DNA of 64,000 nucleotides from Glandiceps talaboti (lineage: Eukaryota > Hemichordata > Enteropneusta > Spengelidae), in contig NC_135568.1 of NCBI RefSeq assembly GCF_964340395.1, positions 7,356,579-7,420,578 of the forward strand, given 5' to 3'. Under the pieces are notes generated by a model. The model worked only from the letters and a program-made list of their open reading frames with translations. It was not told the origin of the DNA and ran no database searches. The translations under genes and the position numbers were made by a program. This document shows, piece after piece, positions 50,946 through 61,379 of the stretch; position 1 is the stretch's first letter, and each line of letters opens with the position of its first letter.

Positions 50946-51620
50946 CATGATTGTCATATATTCATAGTTGAAACTGTTTACTGTTTGAAAACTTGGCACG
51001 CTATACAGGAAATAGTCTAACCCCATGGCGTCCAGCAAACGATTCATGTTGTTACTTCATTTACGAATTGTAATCTAGCCGTCTCAAACCACTATGGACA
51101 CAACACTGCCTCTACCAGACTCTATATCATATTTCTATAATGAACTCAATACCCTGCATGTAATGCATGTTACACTGTCTCAACACCAGTCTGTTTTATT
51201 CTGCATGAAAACAAGGAACATCTGTATTACAGTGGATCCATAGAGATCACTTACAAAATCTGTTGTATATTAGGGGGTCTAACCCTATAAAAAAAACATC
51301 AACCTAACTGACCTGAACTCCCTAGCTTGGTTATAACAGAACTTTACTGTGTGATGGCCTTCTTTATTTCCTGTAGTTTTTTGCCGCTAGACATCAACCA
51401 TGCCCTCAACAACAATCTAATCAAAATTATCTCCATTTTTTATTTGATTTATGAAGGCTATGAGTATGACTATGTAGTACTCTGCAAAGAATTGGGGATG
51501 TAATAAAAGCAATTATGTTTGCTTATAACTGGTACTAAAAAAAGCTTCTATATGTAGTTACAGCTACTGGAGTTTTCCTTTAGACTAACAGGCAATCTTC
51601 AAAAACTTTATACATTTGAG

Positions 51621-51658
51621 TGGTGGTGGTGGTGGTGGTGGTGGTGGTGGTGGTGGTG
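51621..51658. repeat. TGG trinucleotide array
   Basis: About thirteen TGG units. On minus this reads as polyhistidine inside a 107-codon frame, which is a repeat artefact rather than a gene. Confidence 0.97.
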
Positions 51659-51732
51659 TTGTGGAAGAAGGGTGGCCCATGTTGTGGGACTCTGGATGCA
51701 ACACGTTTGTTTTTCATGTTGTTTTGTTGTGT

Positions 51733-51785
51733 GTGAGTGGAGGTGTAAATGGTAACGATACTGTAGAGGAACTAGACTGAAGCTG
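51733..51785 (-). repeat. Dispersed repeat, family B copy 5
   Basis: Plus-strand GTGAGTGGAGGTGTAAATGG, TAACGATACTG, GAGGAACTAGACTGAAG is the reverse complement of the copy 1 core, with high agreement. Confidence 0.65.
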
Positions 51786-52895
51786 TGTGCCATGGGGAAG
51801 TGTTTGTAGGGAAAAGGGATATTGTGGAGAGAAGGGTGTTGTTGAAAGGGGTATGTACATGTATGTAAAAATATGTATAAATATCCTTGTAGTAATGGTG
51901 TTACCTTACAGGTACACATGTACTTTGACAAAGACTATTTAGGCATCACAGACCATCAAGAACACTGACAGTTTTCAAATGCTGTAATCCCAAACTATCC
52001 CATAATATATATCAGTCCCTTGATACAAGTGCTGCATGGTATTACAATCAGCAATTCTCTGATAGATAATCTGTGTGTGTATAAAGGTGAACTTCCATAT
52101 CTGCGTTACAGACAATTTTAATTAAGAAACTTAGAATACAACTGTGCTACCAGACATTTTTTTAATTAGAAAAGATCAATATATTAACCGTTAACAGTTT
52201 TAATTAATCATTTATTCATAAAATTCAATTTCTTAATATTGTTGACCTTCTTAGCTGTTTTTGTCATATTTCATATATATGCAATTTTGAATCTTTCCTG
52301 GTAATCACTCGCATAAATTAAAGTTCACAAAATCTTTTAATTACTATTTATACAATTGTCTGAAAATTCTTATTACGGACTAGTATTGCAATACCCTTGA
52401 CAAATCTAACAATGGTATGAATGAGACCATTAATTCTAAATTTAACAGGTAAAATGTATGTTAAAAAATATAGTATATTTTATTTGACATGAAAGTGTAA
52501 AAAAAAATATAGAGAGTCAAAAACAACATACAAAAACAACAAAAACTAAAATATTAGATAAATTATAAATATATTTAAAACACTAAACTACAGTATTGAA
52601 TACATTTAGATAATAGTGAATTAGAGAAATTTCTAAAGCTAGTATTATTCGTGATAAAATCATCATTTCAACTCATTCTTTTGAAATATTCTCTTTGAGA
52701 TAATATTGAAAAACTTTTATCATAAATTTCGATAGTTCTTTGAATTTGGTTTCTGGCTTCAATATTACAAATGTATTATATGCTATAATGACTTAATCTG
52801 GTGTGGCTAACAAGAGATCACTATGTTTATTTGTAAATGGTATTATTCTAAATAGTTTTAATCTGTATTAATTAGTTCTTGTATCATGGCTACAG

Positions 52896-52943
52896 GTTCT
52901 AATTACTCACTGAGGATTGTTTCAACAGACTTTTGGTCAAACT
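52896..52943 (+). CDS. Candidate small exon, unknown protein
   Basis: GTTCTTGTATCATGGCTACAG (ending 52895) could act as an acceptor. Forty-eight bases follow and stop at GTAAGT (from 52944). Entry phase 1 gives SNYSLRIVSTDFWSN. Alternatively the ATG at 52886 starts a short first exon in the same frame (MATG then the above). Entry phase matches the exit phase of the 45725 candidate. Surroundings are very AT-rich and no product is recognised. Confidence 0.2.
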
Positions 52944-55079
52944 GTAAGTTTGCTGATTTTAATGCTAATTTCTATCATTAATCTATATATGCAACAACAA
53001 CAAAAACTCCTCCTGTTTTTGATACTAATACCAAACTTACAAAAACTAATAATAATTAAAATATTTACACATAAAAACAAACAATTTGGACCTTGCCTTG
53101 TTTTAGTTATATTTGAAGGCAAAATTCAAAGTTCAGCTACAAGCTATGTCAAGTTGAGTCTAACCTACACCGGACATTAAAACTCTCTCAGTGTGTACCA
53201 AAGTGTGCTAAGTCAATACAACACAAGGTTTACAGGCTCTAAAAGAAGTTGTCTAAAGAGAGTCCGAAAATATATATGACAAACTTCTAAGAAAAGGCTC
53301 ATTAAACCACATGTGACAGGTACATGTACATACATGTTGAACACCTACATTACAAGTATCTGCTGAGAATGACATATAAGATAAGAGATCTTGATCGGTT
53401 TACACTATTACAACCACTTCTTGTACTTTTAAACAATGCTACATGTACACCCACTCCTCACCACCATCCCTCCCTCTCCCTGAACAAACAACCAAAATCA
53501 TTTTCGTTTTCATAGTTGATTCCCAATGTAGCTTCTTTATGATATCTGTTATTCATATTATAATCTAGTTATCTACCTAGTGTCTACAATTTCATTTAAT
53601 ACCTAAATGAAATTAAAAACTGGCAAATTTATAAGTAAAAGCCACAAATTACTCATTTAAAACACATAATTATATTCAATTTTACTCATTTTGATTCTTA
53701 TTTCTATTCACTGGGTTTAATTTCTCTCTCCAGTATGAACGAGGTAATTATTAATATATATGTTAATTCTGATCATCTTTTAAGTTTTATTTGGCAATTT
53801 ACTGCTAACTGCAAGGCTTTGACTAATTAAAACTGAAAACCTTAATTAAATTCACTATAATAATAACACAGGATGCAATACAAGTGTATCCTAACTTAAT
53901 GAGATATTTAAAGCTCATTTGCTAGCAGCACTAAGATTAATTGTACTATAAATTAACCTTAATGAATAGTCATTAAATTTCACACACTCACCCCACAAGT
54001 ACCTCCTTCTCTCCCTACTAATCTAATAAATGGAATAGTCCGTGTCCTCACTTATGGAACTTGAGTCAACAGGATTAAATTACAGGGGCAGGTGGCATAC
54101 AATGTTGAAATAACATTATTTTGTTTTTAATTCTGCTACATTACATGAATTACTAGGCTATGATCAAACATAATGTTTTTGTAATTAAATCACACCAAGT
54201 GCTACTTGAGAAATTGTTTCAACGCAACTTATTAGCATACCGTCCTCTACGACTGAGACTCTCCTTAGAAACTAATATTTCATTTTGCGATTGGACACTT
54301 TTGAGTTTTGGGATAGAAATCTACTTCCGTGTCTATCATTTAGGTTTTTTTTCGTAAAACACAACTAAAAATAAAAGTGAAATATTTCAAATTTGAAACG
54401 AAATGAAACAGAAAGTACAATTACCTCTACTCGTGCACAGAACTTGAAAATTTCTAGTTCAGCAAGTTTAACAGTATAAAAACTATCAATTATTTGAAAA
54501 TTACCCCCCAAAAATGTACTTATATAGTATATTATCAATTCTTTAGCAAGTGCAGCCAAGTGTTGTACAGCAAAAAATATTAAAACACACAAATAAGAAT
54601 ATTTAAAAAAAAAAAAAAACATGAAAACTACCAGGTGACATCCCTGAGGTTACTATTTGATCAAATTTAATGATTAACTTTCATACTGGTATAAATTATG
54701 CACGCTTCAATAGTGAATTATTAACTTTATTGATCTTTCATAACTGTTATTTCTTGTAACAAATATGAAGATTTTACTAATGTTTCTACTTGATTGTCCA
54801 AATATTGACTGATTTAATCAATTAAAAGTGTTAACAGGTTGGGATTCACAGGAGTACGGGAACATGTTATGTTCTGTCGTCTTCAGTATTTGAACACATC
54901 AAACAGATGTGTGAACCATGGTCCCACTAGTACTGGTTGACTGACCGATATAAGATACCCCATTTTTGGATTGCATAATTTCGACCCAAAACTTGCAATA
55001 ATTCGATTACAGAGTCATATTTAAAGTGATATATTTATGTAGCAATCCTCGCAATATAAATATTAGCCAAAGTTTTATT

Positions 55080-56170
55080 TTCTCCCCTTGCGTCACCTTC
55101 CTAGTCAGGCAGTAACAGGTCTTTGGTACTGACTCTGACGTCACGCATTGTTTGCCGGCTGTGACATGCCTATGGATATAACACTTGAGTGGACGCGATA
55201 ATTTACAACGTTGCATGATTCAGACAAAACCAAAGCGTTTCTCGACTAGCGGTTGCTGTTTGCCGGTGACCTGTCAGGGAGACTCGATCTAGTTGCAATA
55301 TGGTAAATCCGTGACCTGTATGTCAACCTGACAGACTCCCCTATATCACAGCCAACAGGAAACCAAACGGTTTGCTACGGAACTTATTATGGCCATGGGC
55401 GGATAGCGGCCAAGTCACCGATAACATCGAATCGACACTTTAAATATGGGACAGTTACAAAACATTGCTTTCCTGTTCGATACATTTAACTTGATTTACG
55501 CTAACTTGTCGAGTTCTCGACCGTACTGAAAGAATAACGAACGTGCTTGATTCGTTGTCAAAAGCACTACAGACACAGCAGTTGTCTTTTTCTCAAAAAA
55601 CACATTTTACGTGTGAGAAAGTAACTGACATGCCCAAGTAAAATCAAATGAAAAGTTCCCCGCTGTGTTGACCAATTAAAACAAAATTCAATAACTCCCA
55701 TCCCAACGGTTGCTTGTTCTGCGACACTCTCTGAACTGTCAGTGCACTTCAACACTGCGATACTATCAAACACGCGTATTCTTACACATAAATAGTTTGT
55801 TTTCATTGTTGCGTACACGCCCAAACAAGTTTACCAACTTGAACCAAAACTTGAAGGTGTACTCACGTTCAGCCGATGACAATGACCCGGTTCCCAACAG
55901 AAGAAGTACATACACGAGTAAAGCTATCAAAGATTTTCCTCCCATCTTTAACAGCCTAAGACATTCCAGTTCCAGAAATAAAACGAATTGTTGTAGGAAG
56001 TCCACGAAACAGCACAGTCTTGATTCAAAACTTCGACAGTACCATGTTCATCACCACTTGTCTTAGTGTTGGCGGAAGTGACCTCAATGGGTTGTAAGTG
56101 GTTACTCACGGGACAAAAATGGACATTACCTAATAATAGAGGGCGCTCTGGCCAGTTGGCCAATCGTGTG
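55080..56170 (-). promoter_or_regulatory. CpG-richer stretch with candidate minus-strand promoter
   Basis: CpG-containing words are visibly denser here than in the preceding 50 kb. It contains a full CRE palindrome TGACGTCA (55136-55143). Just upstream of the signal-peptide exon it holds an inverted CCAAT box (ATTGG on minus at about 56160-56164) and AGAGGGCGCT, part of the CTCF consensus (56138-56147). No TATA box is evident. A short upstream frame of eight codons (minus, 56051-56025) would precede the main ATG if transcription starts above it. A GTGAGT word at about 56105 (minus) leaves room for an untranslated first exon. Confidence 0.4.
55867..55945 (-). CDS. Candidate first coding exon: signal peptide of a secreted or membrane protein
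   Basis: The ATG at 55945 has A at -3 and G at +4. The 26 codons encode a classic signal peptide: MGGK as n-region, a hydrophobic core SLIALLVYVLLLL at residues 5-17, and a c-region GTGSLSSA with likely cleavage after A25. The exon ends one base into codon 27 at a consensus donor, GTGAGT (55866-55861). The signal, context and donor together, within CpG-richer DNA, make this the best coding evidence in the window. The protein family is not recognised, since nothing beyond the signal is present. Downstream exons must lie at lower coordinates with entry phase 1; 50076-50269 is one fit. It also sits inside a 79-codon minus frame that reads on past the donor. Confidence 0.5.
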
Positions 56171-56374
56171 CTGCTTTGACTATCCTGATACCACTTGTTC
56201 TAGTTATACTAGATTTTGACATTTGAAACACGTCGTTTTTACGAGATTATTTGTACAGATTTACTACTACTCTCAAATCTAACATCGATAACATCAACAC
56301 ACATGCCAGTTCCATGAACATATCAGCGCTGAGAGTCACCTGGGGTTTTTTTATTTTGTTTTAATTTGTGTTTC

Positions 56375-56376
<2 letters not shown>

Positions 56377-56412
<36 letters not shown>

Positions 56413-56456
56413 TGTGTTTGTTTGTTTGTTGGTTTGTTGGTTTGTTTGTTTGTATT
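56377..56456. repeat. GT then GTTT microsatellite
   Basis: A GT run (56377-56409) passes into GTTT/GGTTT units. Frames read from it give C/V and F/V strings and are artefacts. Confidence 0.95.
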
Positions 56457-56636
56457 TATTTTTCGTTAGTTTTTTTTAACTACAATATACTATTAAGTAT
56501 TTGTATTTTAAGTGTTGCATACATAATCATTCCTGAGTCTATGATATTCGTCGTATACATTTATAAAAAGCTGGTTTATATTGGTAAAAGGGCGATTCCA
56601 TCAACCAAAATTCGCATACTAAGGTTGTGTTAATAT

Positions 56637-56709
56637 TGTTTGTTTGTTTGTTTGTTTGTTTGCTTGTTTGTTTGTTTGTTTGTTTGTTTGCTTGCTTGCT
56701 TGCTTGTTT
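56637..56709. repeat. TTTG microsatellite with TTGC variants
   Basis: About eighteen tetranucleotide units; the last few have changed to CTTG, showing variant spread at one end. Confidence 0.95.
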
Positions 56710-57725
56710 TTTGATAAACTTATACTTTGGAAGAGAAAAAACATAGATACTATAGCAGTTATGTCTTACTCCTTAAAAAAGGCCTTGAGTAAACCTGTCA
56801 TCAAAACTACAAGGTCTTAAAAGTTCTAAGCCGTAGTCAGACATCATCTGATCAGTCGTTTTTTACTCCATTACGACAAACTGATGTGATTTACGGCCCT
56901 AAAATCTTAGATTTCAAATTTACATTTATCCGGTTGTTAGGCATGACACGATATGAATCAACTAGACAGTGTACTCTCTGTAAATCCAAACACAGGCGTC
57001 AAAGAAGTTTTCATATCAGAATATATCGGATGAATGGTAGTAGATTTTCTAGACTGAAAGTTTGTTGACACCAAGGCTAGTCTGTGATACTTTTCTGCAC
57101 GTCTAGAATGCTCTCCACCATCATTCGGCCTGTCTCCGCTTTGCAGCTCTTCTCTGAAGAACCATCATTTCAACGCGACTCTTTTTAGCTGAACTTTTTT
57201 TTATATATAGAAACCGTTACTTTGAGCTGTTTTTAGTACTTTTGTAAAATACATTGGGATTGTAATACAATGTACTATTTTACATAATTTATTTATCGAA
57301 AAATTCTAACAGTTTTTAATTTCCAAACAAATAAAGATAAAAGAACACTGAAGATGATTCACACAGCTACAGGTTGTCGGAATCTATTTGACGGATGTAC
57401 GTCGTGACGTTTGGCACATGTACACATGTACGTATTACGCAAACAGTGAACTCTGCGGGTCAACTGTGACGTCAACAGGAAGCACCATAGGGGATTCAGA
57501 GTAATGAATACTCGACTACGATCGAAACTTGAAGTACAAAATTTTAACATTGAGATATCTTGTTGTTTTTTTCTACGAAAAGAGGAGTACAGTGTAATCA
57601 GACCCTTCTCAATCTGAAATGTTTTTTTTTCATTCTGTGCCCAATGAACGAACAAGCGTGGTATTCAATATACACGTGACCAGTCATATTCCCGTATACA
57701 TTTGTACCTCAATAATATAGAGTCA

Positions 57726-58105
57726 TGATGAATGGGTAGAGTGGCCGGCTTGAAATCTACAGGTTGCAGGTTTGAGCCCTGTCGCTTTCGTTTGTTTCTG
57801 AATGGCTAAAGTCCTTGGGCAAGATTTTAACCACGACTGTGCTTCAGCCCCCCCCCCCCCCCCCAAGCTGTATAATTGGGGAGCTGGTAGGATAGAGGTT
57901 GCAATATGAATGCTTTAATCCTATGCGCTTATAAAGGCTGCAATGGATTGTATGTTCCCCAGGGAGTTGATGAAGTATAAAGGGCCGTTGTGTTGATATG
58001 TTGATATAGATCCGAGCTAGGGGTAATAATTGTAAAGGCGCTTTGAGCAGAGAGTGGGAAAGTGCGGCTATATAGAAAGTAACGTTATTAACATTATTAA
58101 TAATA
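57726..58105 (+). mobile_element. tRNA-derived SINE with L2-type 3' tail
   Basis: The head carries an A-box (GGGTAGAGTGG, 57734-57744) and a B-box (GGTTTGAGCCC, 57769-57779) spaced as in a tRNA gene, so a type 2 RNA polymerase III promoter is expected. The body follows, with CCTTGGGCAAGATTTTAACC, a seventeen-C run (57848-57864) and CAGGGAGTTGATGAAGTA. The 3' part reads TGTAAAGGCGCTTTGAGC, then AAGTGCGGCTATATAGAAAG and ATTA repeats. This is the arrangement known from SINE tails shared with L2-clade LINEs. The head does not fold as a normal tRNA, so it is a SINE rather than a tRNA gene. Target-site duplications were not resolved. Confidence 0.85.
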
Positions 58106-58109
58106 CATG

Positions 58110-59240
58110 CAGTGTTACATTAAAAAGTATGCAACTTGTCATTACTCTATTGTGCTGAATCTGTTTGTCTTTTTTTTTTAAGTTTCATGTAGTTTTACTG
58201 TTGTCAATCTTATTTCAACAATCCAGAATTCGACCTCAGAGCATGCATGAGCATCAAGGCTTACAAAGTGAGTTTTAGAAGGACACGCAAATACAGAAAA
58301 CTATTACGTGCACGTGTATCATGATTTTGGCGCGAAATTGGAAGTATTATGGACTGAAAATGTGCGTTGTCATGGTTATTATAGAATGAAAGCGAGAGCA
58401 GGCGTAATTAGTATTAAACATCAACAGTCGCCTAGTGAAATTTCAGGAAAAAACGTTTTGTTTGAAACTGTCAAACGTTGTTATAGTCAAATGTGAATTT
58501 GCTGTTACTTTTGTTTTCCCGTCAAGTTAGCGTCAATCAATACTATAATTAATGGGAAATGTTGATGCCAGGAAATATCAGAACCTATATGCCATACCAC
58601 GACTGTCGCTATTTTCATTCTTTGAGATGTTTTGTTTCAACCACAGACAAGGAACAGATTGACAACACAACACAACACTCTCCTTTGTCTGTGTTTGAAC
58701 TTGAGAATCTCATACAAAAGACCTGCATAGCAACAAGTAAAGTGAGCGCCACTGTCAATTATCGAAAACTTGTACTTAGTGGTTGCCAGGACTGATCCGA
58801 ATTTGACACCCATAGATATGATAGACTACCTCTCGCATGTTGTGACAAGAAAACTAGACAGTGTTTTCTCCGTGCTTGGTGGCGCCATTCACACGAGCAG
58901 ACTTTTTTCGAGCATCATAGTGTACGCATTTGGTTCAACCTTTCGGTGCAGGGTCGCTTGAACCAAAGACCCTAGGGGTCTGTTCTTGAAATCATAACGA
59001 CTCGGAGAGAATCAATCACCATTTCAGAGTATCAAGTTGTCTACGGATGTAATCACGGAAGTACTGACCGAACTGGAGCAAAAAGGAACAAAGTTAACAA
59101 TTTGGGCACTCTAGTAAATAAACGTATTTTCATAAACTTTGGGTTCGGCGTTAAAAAAATCACCAAAACCCCTGCATCGATAACACGCTTTAATAATACG
59201 GTGTTAAAATTGTAGTGAGATTTAAATATATATGTATCAC
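58110..59240. other. Unassigned stretch with short open frames
   Basis: Three plus frames lie in sequence: 58308-58496, 58559-58795 and 58770-58961 (62, 78 and 63 codons), two of them overlapping in different frames. Composition is less AT-rich than average and CpG is present, so a decayed coding element is conceivable. No motif is recognised and no splice-bounded model is apparent. Confidence 0.3.
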
Positions 59241-59244
59241 AATC

Positions 59245-60930
59245 GCAAATGGATATTTATCTTGTGATTAATAAAAAAAAATTGTTACATGCTTCATCTT
59301 GGAAAAAAACGTGAAACAACGAAGACCAAGTCTGTGTAAGCAAACAACCATTGAAAAAATGGTGGAAAAACTTTGTTATCGCGATCGCACATATAAAGTA
59401 GTCAGTTGAAAGCAAATTGGGTAATAACAAGAAATCACCACGTCATGTTATAACGCCCAGTCTGTGCACATGTACGTCACTTCCCCATACATTGATACGT
59501 CACTGTGCATGAAAGGTTTGATTACGTGTCTTTACATGTGCATAAAACTTAAAAGCGTCGCTTGTGTTTTGGTGGTCTTAACTTGTGTTTACCGAGTTTG
59601 TTTACGAATCACACAATGAGAAACTTTTACTCGTATCATTTTATAGTTTTTAGTCTTTCTCATCAATTAATGAGTTACATACGCCGACTTGATCTATCCT
59701 GATGTTGTTATATGTTATCTTTTAATGAAAAGTGTTCTTTTAGTCATTAAAGAAACAAAGATAAAAAAAAATGTAAAAAAATTAAAAAATACCCACTTTT
59801 CGTCGATATTGCCACTCTAAGGCTCTCAAAAGTTAAAGAAATTTGATCTTACACATCCAAAAAAAAAATATCAAAAGCGAATTTGGAGGAATCACTTCAT
59901 TTTAAATAGGCTACTTCGGGCTCTAAATTTTTGAACACGTTCAATTTTTTTTCAAGTAGAGTTACATGGTAAAATTGACTGATTTATTAAAACACCATTT
60001 GTCATCCGTGTGGACACTTTAAAGGGATACAAGCTGAATTTCATATATTATTGGGCGTAATTTTTACTCCATCTTTAAAAAAGGTACTCGCACTATTTTA
60101 CTTGCTAGTTCAGTAGCATACTTAGACATCACTTGGCGAAACTCAAACTTGGTGTTAAGATGTAACTTAGGAACGATCTGATGGCGTAATTTAGTATACG
60201 CAAATAAAATATGGAGGAAATAAATTCCAATATGATCCAACTGTTTTAACAATGTTAGAAGACTCGAAATTCCATACAAGGTGTGTATCGACGTTAAAGT
60301 GACCACATGGATGAGGATTTGGGTATTTATTTTTGGATTTTTTTAATTTATAAAAAATTCTATCATGGCTTTCAACTTGGGAAATCAATCAATGTGAAAC
60401 GACATAGACCCGACATAGTCTGTGTTTGTAACTCAATACCTAGACGGTCGACAGTCGTTCGTGCCTTTTTCATCTAAAACAAAGTCGTCGCCTCGCTCCG
60501 TAGCACTGAATACTAATGCGTACTGATAGAAACTGCGATTGCCGAAGGCACGAACTCGTGTTTCCGGCACTCGCTGATCAGTACGCGGTTATAGTATTGC
60601 TCCGGATCGGAGTGAGGCAACGACTTTAGTTTTGGATAAAACGTAGCAAAAAAGGCACTAACGACTGTCGACAGTCTACTCAATACCTTGCAAAAAGCTA
60701 CAACCCCCCCCCCCCTCATGTGTAAAAAGTTTGTTTTTGTACGTAAAGATAATAAAGATTTTTACACGCTTTATAAATCTTTTGCAATTTATTGAGTAAC
60801 ACACAAGGACTTGGCATATGTTGTTTCACATTAATTTTTCAAGTAGGAAGCCATGATAAAATTGTTTTATAAATTAAAAATTAAAAATATATACCCGATC
60901 CTCATCCATATCTCTATTTTGACATTATAT
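59245..60930. repeat. Alternating inverted repeats, four diverged copies
   Basis: A unit with GGATGAGGAT, an A/T-rich middle, ATCATGGC, CTTG and GTGAAACAAC or GTGAAACGAC appears on plus at about 59245-59340 and 60290-60420, and on minus at about 59930-60025 and 60810-60930. The 60308-60405 and 60812-60912 pair is clearest: ATGGATGAGGAT and its complement ATCCTCATCCAT, with TCATGGCTT and AAGCCATGA. The last pair flanks the MITE at 60442-60677. Arm divergence suggests age. The class is unknown. Confidence 0.65.
60442..60677. mobile_element. 236-bp foldback MITE with 11-bp target-site duplication
   Basis: The element starts AGACGGTCGACAGTCGTT and ends AACGACTGTCGACAGTCT. The arms stay complementary, with mismatches, over about 110 bases each (GTGCCTTTTT, AAAGTCGT.GCCTC.CTCCG, CGTACTGAT). 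It is flanked by exact direct repeats ACTCAATACCT at 60431-60441 and 60678-60688. It encodes no protein. A 9-11-bp duplication is typical of Mutator-like (MULE) elements, so a MULE-derived MITE is the most likely class, by inference. The higher GC and CpG fit a foreign insert. Confidence 0.85.
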
Positions 60931-61379
60931 TAGAACATTTTAATCGGGGTTTCATATTAGTATTTTCACTTGAGTAAAAAAAAACTTAGTATAAAATTCG
61001 GCTTGTGCAACTTTAAGACCATTTTTTTTTTAAATCCTGCTTCACTTTCACAACAAGCTCATAAGGCTGGTGTGCAAACGATGAAGACTTCAACCTGCCA
61101 TGACGTCACTTTCATACGCAATATGGTGACCCTTTTTCTTCTCGTGGTTCATAACACCTCTAAACATGATGGGTCGGTTGGTCGGTAGGTCGGGTTGAAA
61201 ATTTAAAAAAAAAATCCAACAGACGACATTGACAATGAATTCTTGATACCATGGATGTATTAGAGATCTCACTAATACACCCATGTTGATCCCAACTGTA
61301 CATACATAAGATTGGGCTTTGAAGAAAAAAAGAAGTCACTTAGGCAATAAAAAGACAGCGCGGGAAAAGATCTCAATTA

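Larger units (their letters stand above)
48060..55075. other. AT-rich non-coding block with local repeats
   Basis: Includes CA at 49769-49810, the 50.4-50.95 kb repeats, a TGG array at 51621-51658, family B copy 5 and very AT-rich DNA from about 52.1 to 54.8 kb (fifteen A at 54605-54619). Weak exon candidates at 50076 (minus) and 52896 (plus) are listed separately. Frames of 100-102 codons at 48606-48908 (plus) and 48927-49235 (minus) are unrecognised and within chance expectation. Confidence 0.5.
56171..57720. other. Non-coding block, probably intergenic
   Basis: No gene supported. It holds GT and GTTT microsatellites (listed) and a second CRE palindrome TGACGTCA at 57467-57474 within a CpG-containing patch (57360-57500). 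ACATGTACACATGTAC words lie near 57415. Confidence 0.5.

Noticed and set aside
51608-51931. 107-codon minus frame ending in polyhistidine
   Set aside because: The polyhistidine is the TGG array; the rest is unrecognised and includes a dispersed family B repeat.
57734-57779. Functional tRNA gene
   Set aside because: A- and B-boxes are present but the arms do not pair as a tRNA, and a long SINE body with an L2-type tail follows.
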